A stretch of DNA of 64,000 nt from CAVROT01 sp963722905. Lineage in GTDB: Bacteria > Pseudomonadota > Alphaproteobacteria > Rhodobacterales > Rhodobacteraceae. The position numbers and the translations under genes were made by a program. Positions 34,213 to 43,961 of the stretch are shown here, piece by piece. Within the stretch, counting starts at the first letter, position 1; each line of letters opens with the position of its first letter. The notes beneath the pieces are model-generated. The model had not been told where the DNA came from. It did not search any database and saw only the letters and a program-made list of their open reading frames with translations. The stretch spans positions 1 through 64,000 of the forward strand of contig CAVROT010000004.1 in NCBI GenBank assembly GCA_963722905.1, written 5' to 3'.

Positions 34213-35238
34213 TCACCCCATGCGCCGGCTCTTGATGATATTCTCCAGCCGGTGCGTGTCCTCCTCGTAGCGGTTGGCCCTCTCCTCCAGCCTGCGCCGG
34301 GTCAGGTCGCCCCGCGTCCTGCCCGCCATCTGGCGCAGCAGCGCGGCACGCCCCCGGTGGGCCCGCAGTGCGTTGAACAGGCTCTCGTCCAGCGCGCGGT
34401 CCTGGCTATCACTGAGGCTTTCCAGGCTGTAGGCATGCCCGGTGTGACAGCGGAAGCGGGTCATCGGGCCGTCCTCGATCTGCCACAGCACGCCGTTGCA
34501 ATGCGGACAGTTGTAGGGCGACAGCTCGCCCAGACGATCCTCGTTGGCCATGCTGGCTCCTTCCAGTCCCGCGATCTTCAATTCGATGCCGATATCCCAC
34601 GGAACGGGCCTGTCCATCGTGCAGGGCTTGCCCGCGATACCGGCCAGTTCGGCGCCCAGAACCTCCAGCGGAATGGGATCGGCCTCCGGCACGGCGGTCA
34701 TCGCGGCCTCTGGCATGTCGGGAAAGTCGGCGCTGTCGGGCGACTGCACCAAGATCCGGCCGCCGGTGCGGTAAAGCGCGCGCGCACCGGCCGCGCCGTC
34801 GTCCATCAGCCCCGACAGGATCACCCCAACCGCGCGCGGGCCGCGATAGACGGCAGCCGAGCGGAACAGCGGGTCGATGGCGGGGCGGAAATTGTTCTCG
34901 TGCGCGCCGCGCCGCAGATGGACGTGATCGGTCCCTATCATCATGTGGACGTCGGGACGCGCGAAAATGACGCGCCCGGGTTCGACCGGCATCTCGTCCT
35001 CGGCGATGACGATCGGCAGGCGCGAGAAGGGCGCCAGAAGATCCGATGCCTGGCTGCTTCCAACTGTCGAGAAATGCTGGCATACCAGAACCGCCGCCGG
35101 TAAATCCCCCGGAAGGTCTGCCAAAAGCCGTTTCAAGGCAGTAAAGCTGCCAGCCGATCCACCGATGACGATGGTGTCTATCCGGTCGGTTTCCATCCCA
35201 TACGGCTCCGATTTCGATTTGGCGTCCGATGGTTGCAT
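34213..35238 (-). CDS. stand-alone CheB-type protein-glutamate methylesterase with zinc-ribbon-like tail
   Basis: This CheB-like catalytic domain lacks a receiver domain. It has the active Ser in IVIGGSAGSFTALKRLLADL, the His in LVCQHFS, and a later GVILSGLMDDGAAGARALY with the active Asp. Two possible starts (35238 or 35196) would give 341 or 327 residues. After the catalytic domain there is a four-Cys/His cluster (CPHCNGVLWQIEDG ... FRCHTGHAYS) and a helical Arg-rich C-terminus. It is divergent from the large CheB-CheR-kinase gene 58 bp away, so both probably belong to one signalling module. Confidence 0.85.
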   Translation of the reverse strand: MQPSDAKSKSEPYGMETDRIDTIVIGGSAGSFTALKRLLADLPGDLPAAVLVCQHFSTVGSSQASDLLAPFSRLPIVIAEDEMPVEPGRVIFARPDVHMMIGTDHVHLRRGAHENNFRPAIDPLFRSAAVYRGPRAVGVILSGLMDDGAAGARALYRTGGRILVQSPDSADFPDMPEAAMTAVPEADPIPLEVLGAELAGIAGKPCTMDRPVPWDIGIELKIAGLEGASMANEDRLGELSPYNCPHCNGVLWQIEDGPMTRFRCHTGHAYSLESLSDSQDRALDESLFNALRAHRGRAALLRQMAGRTRGDLTRRRLEERANRYEEDTHRLENIIKSRRMG

Positions 35239-35296
35239 GTTGACACACGGTCCAACTCACCACTTTTTAACACCATCGAATGGAAGGTTGTAGCAC

Positions 35297-38200
35297 TTGG
35301 CGAGCAAAGTTTCGATTCCGATCGTCGGGATAGGCGCGTCCGCCGGCGGTCTGGAGGCTCTGAAGACGGTCATCGGGCGTATGTCACCCGCGGCCGGCGC
35401 GGCCTATGTGATCGTCCAGCATCTGTCGCCCGATCAGAAATCCATCCTTCACGAACTGCTCCAGACGCAGACGAACATGCAGGTCGGCCAGATCGAGGAC
35501 GGCGAGACCATCGAGGCGAACCGGTTCTACGTGGTTCCCCCCGGACGTGTCGCCTCGATCGACGGAGACCGGCTGATCCTCACCCACCGCGAACAGGCGG
35601 ATGCAAAGCACCGGCCCATCGACGCCTTCTTTTCGTCGCTGTCGCAGGCACGCCAGCGCGAGGCCTACTGTGTCATCCTGTCGGGAACCGGCACCGACGG
35701 GACGTCGGGGCTGAAGGCGATCAAGGCGGCGGGCGGGATCGCGGTGGTCCAGGAAAGTGCGGGCGCCCGTTTTCCGGGCATGCCGGACAGCGCGGTGGCC
35801 ACGGGGCTGGTCGACTTCGTTTTGCCGGCCGAGGATATCGCGCGGCGTCTGGAAGAGATGATCTATCACCGCCGTCAGCTCGACATCAGCGGCGACAACG
35901 AGGCCCTGAAGAAAGAGATCGAGGCGGCACTGCCCCGCATCGCGGCGCGACTGGCCGAGGTCGTCGGCAACGACTTCTCGGACTACAAGTCCGGGACGCT
36001 GGTGCGCCGGATCGAACGGCGCATGGCGGTGCTGAGGGTACGCCACGTAGAGCACCTGATAGACCTGCTGCAGGACGAATCGGAGGCCAGCCTGCTGGCC
36101 CAGGAGTTCCTGATCGGCGTCACCGAATTCTTCCGCAACCCAGATACGTTCGAGATGCTGCGCGAACTGGTGGTCAGGCCTCTGCTGGACGGATCGCAGA
36201 ACACGATCCGCATCTGGGTGCCGGGCTGCTCGTCCGGCGAGGAGGCCTATTCCCTGGGCATGCTCTTCGCCGAAGAGATGGAGACGGCGAGCGACCGGCG
36301 CATGGTGCAGATCTTCGGCACCGACATCGACACGCCATCGCTTATCGCGGCGCGCTACGGGCTCTATTCCCCCGGCGCGATGGACGGGGTGAGCGACGAG
36401 CGGCGCGAACGGTTCTTCGTGCCCGAGAACGGCCAGTTCCGCGCCAGCCCCCTGCTGCGCGAAGCCTGCGTCTTTGCGCCGCACAACCTTGTCCAGGATC
36501 CGCCCTTCTCCCGGCTCGACCTCATCTCGTGCCGCAACCTGCTGATCTACCTGTCGGCCAACCTGCAAAAGCTGGTGGTCCCGCGGTTCCACTTCTCGCT
36601 GCGCGAGCATGGATACCTGTGCCTGGGCCCGTCGGAAGGGCTGGCCGGCGAGGATACCCTCTTCGACACCGTGGACAAGACACACCGGATTTTCCGCAAG
36701 AATCCCGCTGCGCCGACCAGTTATTCCTCACTGCTGGACCCGCCGCGCATGGCGCGCACCAAGCTGCCGATCAGCGATCGCGGGAACCGGGCCGCGCGCG
36801 ACCTCAAGCTCGACCTGTCCCGCGAGGCCGCCGTGGAGCGCGAGTTCCTGCGCCAGTACGCGGCCCCCTTCGCATTGCTGTCCGGGGCGGGCGAAGTGCT
36901 GTTCCTGTCCCAGCAGATGACCGGCTTCGTGCGGCCGTCGCAGGGGACGCCGTCCATCGTCATCGACGCCTACCTCGCGACCGAGCTGCGCGTCCCGGCC
37001 CGCAGCGCGCTGGCGCAAGCGGTCGAGACGAACGAGACGGCGCGCGTCGAGAACGTGATGGTCCTCGGCGACAAGGACCAGCGCATCTTCGACGTAGAGG
37101 TGGGGCCGGTCGGGGCCGACTACATCATGGTCCTGAACGAGGCCCGCGCCGTCGACGCCCCCGAACTGGGCATCGCGGTGGGCGAACGCGAGACGGCCGA
37201 CCGCGATATCCTGGAGACCGAGAACGTCCAGCTGCGCAAGCAGCTCGCGACGACGCTTCAGGAATACGAGACCTCGGGGCAGGAACTGAAGAGTTCCAAC
37301 GAGGAACTGATGAGCATGAACGAGGAGCTCCAGTCCTCCAACGAGGAACTGGAAACCTCGCGCGAAGAGCTCCAGTCCATCAACGAGGAGCTGGAGACCG
37401 TCAACGCCGAGCTGCAAGAGAACAACCGGCTGCTGGGACGGTCCAACAGCGATCTGAAGAACCTGTTCGAGTCCACCGACCTTGCGGTTCTGTTCCTGGA
37501 CCGCAAGTTCTGCGTACGCAATTTCACCCCGTCGACGTCCAAGCTTTTCGGCGTTCGCCCCCGCGACATCGGGCGCCCCATCTCGGACCTGTCCTCGCGC
37601 CTCGACTATCCGGACCTCGAAACGGACGCCCACCGCGTCGACACCTCGCTCCAGTCGTTCGAGCGCGAGGTGCAGATCGTTGTCACGGGCGAGACGTTCC
37701 TGGCCCGGATCAAACCCTATCGCACGACCGACAATCGTCTCGACGGCTACGTGCTGTCCTTCGTCGACATCACCGGCCGCAAGGCCTACGAGGAAACGCT
37801 GAAGCGGGCGGAACGCGATCTTGCCCGTCAATATGCCGAACTGGAAAACCTCTACGACACGACGCCGGTGGGATTGTCCCTGGTCGATACCGACCTGCGC
37901 TACATCCGCATCAACGAAAGCCTTGCAGCGATCAACGGTCTCGCGCCCGAAGATCATATCGGTCGCCGCTTTCCCGATCTGATGCCCGAACTTGCCGAAA
38001 GCCTGAGCCCTATCTACAGGCAGGTGATCGAGAGCGGCAGACCCGTCATGGGGCACGACATCGAGGGGCAGACGATCGCCTCGCCCGGCGAGACGCGCAA
38101 CTGGATCGCCGACTTCTACCCGGTCCGACAGGACGACAAGGTCTTCGCTGTCGGAACCTGCGTGCGCGAGGTGACGCACCAGACCCGGATGGTCCAGCGC

Positions 38201-38800
38201 ATCAGCGCCCAGAACGAACAACAGAAGCTGTTGATGGGCGAGCTTCAGCACCGGGTGAAGAACTCGCTGGCGACGATCTCGGCCATCTCGAAGATGCTGC
38301 TGACCGGCGCGGGAACTGCCGCCGACTTCCAGAAACGGCTGGCCGACCGGATCACCGCGATGGCGCGGACCCACGACCTGCTGACCGACGCCGACTGGAC
38401 CAACGCCACATTCTCGGAGATCGTGTCGAACGAGGCCGCGCCCTACCGCCAGACCGGAGCGGGCCGCGTCACGCTGACGGGACCCGAATTGCCGCTGACC
38501 GCCAAGGAGGCGACGTCGCTGGGCATGGCGGTCCACGAGCTGATGACCAATGCGGCGAAGTACGGCGCGCTTTCGGTCGACGGCGGGCGGGTGGAGATAG
38601 CGACCAAGCTTCGCGGCGACCGTGCCCGCATCCTGTGGAAAGAGCACGGAGGCCCGCCGATCTCCGGGCCGCCCACCACGACCGGTTTCGGGAGCCTTGT
38701 GATCCAGCGCGTCCTCGCGTCGGACCTGGGCGCCGGCGTCGATCTGGATTTCGCACGGGACGGTCTGCGTTTGACCATCGAGTTCGACCTGGGCCGATAG
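35297..38800 (+). CDS. CheB-CheR-PAS-PAS-HWE hybrid histidine kinase
   Basis: This is a multidomain sensor kinase of 1167 residues. It starts at a TTG (35297) with GGAAGG upstream. The domains run in this order: CheB methylesterase (about 1-190; Ser15, His42); CheR methyltransferase (about 205-470; SAM-binding region with GCSSGEEAYS near 310); a connecting region; a long coiled coil (about 655-711) of repeated NEEL/SNEELE heptads; PAS domain 1 (about 720-840); PAS domain 2 (about 848-965); and an HWE-type kinase with ELQHRVKNS at about 982 and the late W-x-E in ILWKEHGGPP at about 1111. Such fusions link chemotaxis-like methylation to phosphorylation. The signal sensed is unknown. It is followed after one base by a response regulator gene. 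Confidence 0.9.
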   Translation: MASKVSIPIVGIGASAGGLEALKTVIGRMSPAAGAAYVIVQHLSPDQKSILHELLQTQTNMQVGQIEDGETIEANRFYVVPPGRVASIDGDRLILTHREQADAKHRPIDAFFSSLSQARQREAYCVILSGTGTDGTSGLKAIKAAGGIAVVQESAGARFPGMPDSAVATGLVDFVLPAEDIARRLEEMIYHRRQLDISGDNEALKKEIEAALPRIAARLAEVVGNDFSDYKSGTLVRRIERRMAVLRVRHVEHLIDLLQDESEASLLAQEFLIGVTEFFRNPDTFEMLRELVVRPLLDGSQNTIRIWVPGCSSGEEAYSLGMLFAEEMETASDRRMVQIFGTDIDTPSLIAARYGLYSPGAMDGVSDERRERFFVPENGQFRASPLLREACVFAPHNLVQDPPFSRLDLISCRNLLIYLSANLQKLVVPRFHFSLREHGYLCLGPSEGLAGEDTLFDTVDKTHRIFRKNPAAPTSYSSLLDPPRMARTKLPISDRGNRAARDLKLDLSREAAVEREFLRQYAAPFALLSGAGEVLFLSQQMTGFVRPSQGTPSIVIDAYLATELRVPARSALAQAVETNETARVENVMVLGDKDQRIFDVEVGPVGADYIMVLNEARAVDAPELGIAVGERETADRDILETENVQLRKQLATTLQEYETSGQELKSSNEELMSMNEELQSSNEELETSREELQSINEELETVNAELQENNRLLGRSNSDLKNLFESTDLAVLFLDRKFCVRNFTPSTSKLFGVRPRDIGRPISDLSSRLDYPDLETDAHRVDTSLQSFEREVQIVVTGETFLARIKPYRTTDNRLDGYVLSFVDITGRKAYEETLKRAERDLARQYAELENLYDTTPVGLSLVDTDLRYIRINESLAAINGLAPEDHIGRRFPDLMPELAESLSPIYRQVIESGRPVMGHDIEGQTIASPGETRNWIADFYPVRQDDKVFAVGTCVREVTHQTRMVQRISAQNEQQKLLMGELQHRVKNSLATISAISKMLLTGAGTAADFQKRLADRITAMARTHDLLTDADWTNATFSEIVSNEAAPYRQTGAGRVTLTGPELPLTAKEATSLGMAVHELMTNAAKYGALSVDGGRVEIATKLRGDRARILWKEHGGPPISGPPTTTGFGSLVIQRVLASDLGAGVDLDFARDGLRLTIEFDLGR

Positions 38801-38801
38801 C

Positions 38802-39164
38802 GTGGCTGTGCGAAATATCATGATCCTCGAGGACGAGGCGCTGATTGCGATGGACATCGAGCTGGCGCTACTCGACCACGGTTACGAGGATGTCTTCGTC
38901 TGTTCCTCGGTCCGCGCCGCGCTGGACCGGATCGACACCGCACCGCCGCAACTGTCGCTGCTGGATTTCAACCTCGGGCGAGGCGAGACGAGCCTGCCGG
39001 TGGCGCGCGCGCTTCGGACGCTCGACCGGCCATTCGCGTTCCTCACCGGATACACGGGCGCCACGCTCGCCGTCACATCCGATCTCCGAGACGTCGAATT
39101 GCTGTCCAAGCCGTTCCATATGCACGATATCCTCGACTTCATAGACCGCAACCTCGGGGCGTGA
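38802..39164 (+). CDS. single-domain response regulator
   Basis: This receiver domain of 120 residues starts at a GTG only one base after the kinase stop, so the two are cotranscribed. The acidic pair is Glu10-Asp11 (MILEDEAL), the phosphoacceptor is Asp55 (LSLLDFNLGRG), and the Thr (FLTGY) and Lys (LLSKPF) at the ends of the last strands are present. There is no output domain, so it probably acts by protein contact or in a phosphorelay. The upstream kinase is the obvious partner. Confidence 0.9.
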   Translation: MAVRNIMILEDEALIAMDIELALLDHGYEDVFVCSSVRAALDRIDTAPPQLSLLDFNLGRGETSLPVARALRTLDRPFAFLTGYTGATLAVTSDLRDVELLSKPFHMHDILDFIDRNLGA

Positions 39165-39278
39165 GACCGGGCGCCTCGTTCGGTTGCCCATGAGGCGCCC
39201 GCGGCGAGACATCGACAGGACTGTCCGGCACCGGCGAATACGACTATGCACATTATAAAAACCGCAGGGGAAGAGATC

Positions 39279-40298
39279 ATGTTCACACTCGACAGACGCC
39301 GGACGCTGGGGCTGATCGGCGCCGCCGCGGCCACCGGGCTTGCCGCCCCCGCCATCGCGCAGAACCGCAGGACGGTGGTCGGCGCCCTGAGCCTGACCAG
39401 CCATTCGGGCAGCTTCGTCGCGCTGGAACGCGGCTACTTTGCCGAGGCCGGGCTGGACGTCGAGCTGGCGTTCTTCGAGGCGGCGCAGCCGATGGCCGTG
39501 GCCATCGCAAGCGGCGATGTCGACTTCGGCGTGACCGCCATCACCGGCGGCCTCATCAGCCTGGCCGACAAGGGCGCGGTCAAGGTCATCGGCGGCGCGC
39601 TGAGCGAAGAGCCCGGGATCGACGGGCAGATGTACCTCGCCTCGGATGCGGCCTACCAGGCCGGGCTCACCTCGATCGAGGCTCTGGACGGCAAGCGGTT
39701 CGGCGTCACGACGGCCGGGTCGTCATTCCACTACATGGGCGCCAAGGCCGCGGCGCAGGGCGGCGGCGTGCCGCAGTTCGTCCCGCTCCAGAAGGTCGGT
39801 GTCATCATCGGCGCGCTGAAGTCCGGGCAGATCGATGCCTGGGCCATCGTGCCCCACATCGCCAAGGGCCTGGCAGCCGGCCCGGAGGTCCATGCCATCG
39901 GCATGGTGGCCGACGTCCTGCCGAATTATCAGGTCACGACCGTCTTCACCTCGGCGCGCAACGCCAACGAAGACCGCACCCGGACCGAAAACTTCCTCAA
40001 GGGTTTCGGAATGGGCGTATCGGACTACAACGCGGCCATGGTCGACGGGACGCAGGACGACGCGGCGGTTGCCGACATGGTCGGCATCATCCACAAGTAC
40101 GTCTACACCGAACGGCCCATCGAGGACGCGGCACCACCGATCATCGCCGGCTCCATGCGGTTGAACGAGGGCGCTTCGATCAATGTGGCTTCGGTGCGCG
40201 ACCAGCTGGAATGGATGCAGTCCGAGGGGCTGGTGGATGCGTCCGTGACGCTCGATACCTTCCTCGACACGAGTTATGTCGAGACGGTCGGCGCCTGA
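39279..40298 (+). CDS. ABC transporter substrate-binding protein (SsuA/THI5-like)
   Basis: This is the periplasmic component of a nitrate/sulfonate/taurine-type importer. The ATG at 39279 follows GGGGAAGAG. The N-terminal signal (MFTLDRRRTLGLIGAAAATG) has an RR but is short; the mature part starts near residue 28. The family fold is visible in GYFAEAGLDVELAFFEAAQP, ASGDVDFGVTAITGG and LKSGQIDAWAIVPHIAKGLA. It is 57 bp ahead of the ATPase gene and belongs to that transporter. The substrate cannot be named. Confidence 0.85.
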   Translation: MFTLDRRRTLGLIGAAAATGLAAPAIAQNRRTVVGALSLTSHSGSFVALERGYFAEAGLDVELAFFEAAQPMAVAIASGDVDFGVTAITGGLISLADKGAVKVIGGALSEEPGIDGQMYLASDAAYQAGLTSIEALDGKRFGVTTAGSSFHYMGAKAAAQGGGVPQFVPLQKVGVIIGALKSGQIDAWAIVPHIAKGLAAGPEVHAIGMVADVLPNYQVTTVFTSARNANEDRTRTENFLKGFGMGVSDYNAAMVDGTQDDAAVADMVGIIHKYVYTERPIEDAAPPIIAGSMRLNEGASINVASVRDQLEWMQSEGLVDASVTLDTFLDTSYVETVGA

Positions 40299-40355
40299 GC
40301 GACGCCGCGCGAGGCGGGTATTCTGACCGCCCCGATACCGGACCGGAAGTCCCCC

Positions 40356-41123
40356 ATGAACCTGCTGATCGACGGCGTGAGCCATTCCTACGGCACCACG
40401 GAGGTGCTGCGCGACGTGTCTCTGGACGTGCCGTCGGGGCGGATCGTCTGCCTCGTCGGGCCGTCGGGCTGTGGGAAATCCACCCTGCTGCGGCTTCTGG
40501 GAGGGCTGGAAAGTCCAACGGGGGGGCGGATCGTGCAGATCGGCGATCCGCCGCCCGGCTGCCTCAATCCGCTGACCTTCGTGTTCCAGGATTTTGCCCT
40601 GCTGCCGTGGCGGACGGCCCGCGGGAACATTTCCCTCGTGCTGGAGGACCATGGCATCCCCCGCGACACGGCGGACGCCATCGTCGCCGACGTGCTGGCC
40701 CGGACTCGGCTGACCGAATTCGCCGATGCCCTGCCACGGCAACTGTCAGGCGGAATGAAGCAACGGGTCGCCATCGCCCGCGCCCTGGCGGTCCGGCCGG
40801 CCGTGATGCTGATGGACGAACCCCTGTCGGCGCTCGACAGCCAGACGCGCGAGCTGCTGATGGACGACCTCGTGGCGCTATGGTCCCGCCAGCCGTTCAC
40901 CGCCGTCTACGTGACCCACAACCTGGCCGAGGCCGTACGCCTGGGCCACCGGATCGTCGTCCTGTCGCGCAGGCCCGGCCGTATCCGGGACGTGGTGGAC
41001 CTCGACACGCCGCTGGACCGGCGCGGCTTTGCAGACCCGGATCTGGAACGGGTCCAAGGGCGCCTGTGGGACGCGATGCGGGACGAGGCGCGCGACGCCG
41101 ACCGCGAGTTGCTGGATGTCTGA
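40356..41123 (+). CDS. ABC transporter ATP-binding protein (SsuB/TauB-like)
   Basis: This is the ATPase of the importer. It has 255 residues with Walker A GPSGCGKSTLL, signature LSGGMKQR and Walker B MLMDEPLSALD. It is preceded by the binding-protein gene and overlaps the permease start by 8 bases, so ATPase and permease are translationally coupled. Confidence 0.92.
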   Translation: MNLLIDGVSHSYGTTEVLRDVSLDVPSGRIVCLVGPSGCGKSTLLRLLGGLESPTGGRIVQIGDPPPGCLNPLTFVFQDFALLPWRTARGNISLVLEDHGIPRDTADAIVADVLARTRLTEFADALPRQLSGGMKQRVAIARALAVRPAVMLMDEPLSALDSQTRELLMDDLVALWSRQPFTAVYVTHNLAEAVRLGHRIVVLSRRPGRIRDVVDLDTPLDRRGFADPDLERVQGRLWDAMRDEARDADRELLDV

Positions 41124-41931
41124 CCTGTCCGTCCACCGCCCCCGCGATGCCGCCGAGGTCCGGTTTCGCGGTGGAGGCTTCGCGCCGTCCGGCCGCCGCT
41201 GGGTCGGCGTCGGCGCCTTCGTGGGGTTGATCGCCTTCGCCGAGGCGGGGACGCGCGCCGGCTTCATCTCGGCCCTGATGCTGCCACGACCCTCTGACGT
41301 GCTGGCGACCCTGGTGGAGCTTTGGGAGTCGGGCCTGCTCTTCAAACATCTCGTGCCGTCGCTGACCCGCCTGGCAGTCGGCGCGACGCTGGGCGCCATA
41401 GCCGGCATCGGCGTCGGGATACTGATCGGCCTCTTCTCCTACATCCGCGCCGGGCTCGTGCCGCTGGTGGCCGCGATCTTCCCCATACCGAAGATCGCGC
41501 TGCTGCCCCTCTTCGTCATCTGGTTCGGCATCGGCGAAAGTTCGAAATACGCGCTGATCGCCTTCGGCACCTTCACCCCTACGGTCGTCGCGGCCTATGG
41601 CGCCGTCGACAACGTGGACCGGTCGCTGATCCGCATGGGCCAGAGTTTCGGACTGTCCTGGCTGTCCATCGTACGCAAGATCGTCATCCCGGGCGCGATG
41701 CCGGGCATTCTGTCTGGGCTGCGCGTCAGCCTCGCCATCGCCATCATCTTGCTGGTCGCGGCCGAGATGCTGGGGGCGCAATATGGCATCGGCGCCTACA
41801 TCCTCGAGGCCGGATCGCTCTACGACCTCGAACGCCTCTTCGCGGGCGTGGCGATCCTGTCGATCCTCGGAGTGACGGTTTCCTACGCGATCGGCGTCGT
41901 TGAACGGCGATTCCTGGGTTGGCGGACCTGA
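41116..41931 (+). CDS. ABC transporter permease (SsuC/TauC-like)
   Basis: This is the membrane component of the importer. It has 271 residues from the ATG at 41116. About six transmembrane helices are visible, starting with WVGVGAFVGLIAFAEAGT. The EAA loop that contacts the ATPase is near DRSLIRMGQSFGLSWLSIVR and KIVIPGAMPGILSGLRVSLA. It completes a binding protein-ATPase-permease operon. Confidence 0.92.
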   Translation: MSDLSVHRPRDAAEVRFRGGGFAPSGRRWVGVGAFVGLIAFAEAGTRAGFISALMLPRPSDVLATLVELWESGLLFKHLVPSLTRLAVGATLGAIAGIGVGILIGLFSYIRAGLVPLVAAIFPIPKIALLPLFVIWFGIGESSKYALIAFGTFTPTVVAAYGAVDNVDRSLIRMGQSFGLSWLSIVRKIVIPGAMPGILSGLRVSLAIAIILLVAAEMLGAQYGIGAYILEAGSLYDLERLFAGVAILSILGVTVSYAIGVVERRFLGWRT

Positions 41932-41962
41932 CGCGCGCGCCGATGCCTGCCAGATGCTCCCG

Positions 41963-43186
41963 TCAGTCCGCGCCATCGCGCAGCCGGCGCAGCAGCGCCG
42001 GTGGCGCATAGCCGTCCGGCACCGCCCCGATGTCTGCCTGATAGGCGCGCACCGCCGCGACGGTCAGCGGCCCGATGCGCCCGTCTATGCCATGCGTATC
42101 GAACCCGATCGCGGTGAGACGGCTCTGCAGCTCCAGCCGCTCGTCCAGCGTCAGTGCCCGGTCCCCGGTCGGCCAGGCGGCGCGGATCGGTCCGCCGCCG
42201 ACGATCCGGTCGGCCAGGTGTCCCACGGCGATGACATAGGCGTCGGCGGTGTTGTATCGCTCCAGCACCGCGAAGTTGCCGAAGATCATGAACGCCGCGC
42301 CCCGTGCGCCCGCGGGCAGCAGGATCGACGCCGGTCCGTGCGAGTCGGTGAAGGCATGGCGATCTATGGCCATGACGCCGGCCGCCGCCCATTCGGATGG
42401 CAGACGCGTGACAAGGCGGTCGGCCGAAAGCCAGTCGAACCCCTCGGGCAAGGCGACCTCCACGCCCCACGGCTGGCCGGGCGTCCAGCCATATGCTGCG
42501 AGGTACGCTGCGGCCGATGCCAGGGCATCGGCGGGGTCGTCCGACCAGATGTCCCGCCGCCCGTCGCCGTCGTGGTCCACCGCATGGGCCAGATAGCTTG
42601 TGGGCATGAATTGGGTATGTCCCATGGCACCGGCCCAACTGCCGGTCATGCGGTCCGCCGCCACCTCGCCCGCCTCGACGATCCGCATGGCGGCGATCAT
42701 CTCACCCTCGAAAAAGGCACCGCGCCGCCCGTCACAGGCCAGCGAAGCCAAGGATGACACGATAGGAGAACTGCCGCGGAACGTGCCGTAGGCCGATTCG
42801 AGACCCCAGATGGCGGTAATGACCTCCGATTCGACGCCGTAGCGCGCTTCGATGTCGGCCAGCGTGGACACCTGCCGTGCCAGTGCCGTGCGTCCGTTGA
42901 CGACGCGCGCCTGCGATATCGCCGTGTCGAGATAGGTCCAGACGGGCTTCGTGAACTCCGACTGGTTGCGGTCGCGGCGGACGACGTCGCCATCGTAGGT
43001 CGCGGTGCGCATTGTCCCGTCGTACGTATCTGCCGAAACGCCCGATGCGACCGCGCGGGGCCTGAAGTCTTCGATCCACACCGCCAACGCGGCGCCGTCG
43101 CACCCGGCCTGCAGCGGCCCGGCTGTGAACGCCAGAATGAGGACCAGCGTCGTCCTCGCCATGCCGCAAGGGATAGAGGGGAACAT
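41963..43186 (-). CDS. MltB-like lytic murein transglycosylase with peptidoglycan-binding tail
   Basis: This exported enzyme cleaves peptidoglycan glycan strands. The ATG at 43186 has a good GGAGGAG site; an ATG at 43162 is possible but less well supported. A signal peptide (about residues 1-26) is followed by the catalytic domain with WGLESAYGTFRGSSP (catalytic Glu) and WAGAMGHTQFMPTSYLAHAV. The C-terminal 60 residues form a peptidoglycan-binding domain (IGFDTHGIDGRIGPLTVAAV). It lies downstream of fliL in the same direction after a 235-bp gap. It could help the flagellar rod cross the cell wall, or simply be a neighbour. Confidence 0.88.
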   Translation of the reverse strand: MFPSIPCGMARTTLVLILAFTAGPLQAGCDGAALAVWIEDFRPRAVASGVSADTYDGTMRTATYDGDVVRRDRNQSEFTKPVWTYLDTAISQARVVNGRTALARQVSTLADIEARYGVESEVITAIWGLESAYGTFRGSSPIVSSLASLACDGRRGAFFEGEMIAAMRIVEAGEVAADRMTGSWAGAMGHTQFMPTSYLAHAVDHDGDGRRDIWSDDPADALASAAAYLAAYGWTPGQPWGVEVALPEGFDWLSADRLVTRLPSEWAAAGVMAIDRHAFTDSHGPASILLPAGARGAAFMIFGNFAVLERYNTADAYVIAVGHLADRIVGGGPIRAAWPTGDRALTLDERLELQSRLTAIGFDTHGIDGRIGPLTVAAVRAYQADIGAVPDGYAPPALLRRLRDGAD

Positions 43187-43421
43187 GCGCCGGCGATCTC
43201 CTCCGATCCGGTATCGGTACCGGGCCTTCACGCCCCCTCCATCGTCAGATGGATGTCAGCAGAAACTTCGGTACATTCGGACCATAGGTCCGATGCACCG
43301 GTTTCGGCAATCGGTATGCCGCGCAGAGCGGCCGCCGGTCCTGCGGGCGAAGTCGCCGGTCGGATCGCCCGGTTACAGCGCAATTCGAACTTGTGCGAAC
43401 ACATGCCGGCCGCGGTATCGG

Positions 43422-43949
43422 CTATACGTCCTGACGATTGATTTCCGTGATCAGCACATCCGAAACGGTGCTGCCCAATTGAAACCGGGCACTCTCTTCC
43501 AGTGCGCGGCGCAGATTTTGCATTGACGCATTGGCTGTGAAGGCACCGTCGAAGCCGCCCGTGTTGGCATGATCGAGCAGCACGCGCAGGAACAGGTCCC
43601 GCAGTTTGGGCTCGCGGGCCATTGCGGCATCACTGCTGCCTTGCGCGACCTCCAGCGTGATCGACAGGACGACCATGGCCGTGACGTCGTCGCCCCGGAT
43701 CAGGGGGATAACGAACTGGTTGGGCATCTCGACGAACTCGGAATCGAGGTCGGGTTCGGCCCTGGCAGCGGGGGAGGCGGCGGCATGATCGCCCGGCGCC
43801 TCCATCATGTCGCCATCCGTCTCGGCGCCCGTCTCGCCCTCAACCTCTGCCGTCGCGGCGACCTCCGGCGGCGGGCGCAGCGCGATACCCGCGCCGATGC
43901 CGGAACCGAGACCGACGAGGGCCAGCACAAGGGGAAGAAGTAGCTTCAT
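43422..43949 (-). CDS. fliL: flagellar basal body-associated protein FliL
   Basis: FliL is a single-span inner-membrane protein that supports the stator and motor. It has 175 residues, a short cytoplasmic N-terminus, one transmembrane helix (LLLPLVLALVGLGSGIGAGI), an acidic linker and the periplasmic FliL domain with FVIPLIRGDDVTAMVVLSIT and VRLLDH-like FLRVLLDHANTGGFDG. It is the last of the flagellar genes on this strand, 12 bp after flgH. Confidence 0.87.
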   Translation of the reverse strand: MKLLLPLVLALVGLGSGIGAGIALRPPPEVAATAEVEGETGAETDGDMMEAPGDHAAASPAARAEPDLDSEFVEMPNQFVIPLIRGDDVTAMVVLSITLEVAQGSSDAAMAREPKLRDLFLRVLLDHANTGGFDGAFTANASMQNLRRALEESARFQLGSTVSDVLITEINRQDV

Positions 43950-43961
43950 GGGACAAGCCTC

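Noticed and set aside
36728..38857. 709-codon open frame antisense to the hybrid kinase
   Set aside because: The kinase strand has clear domains, while the antisense translation has none.
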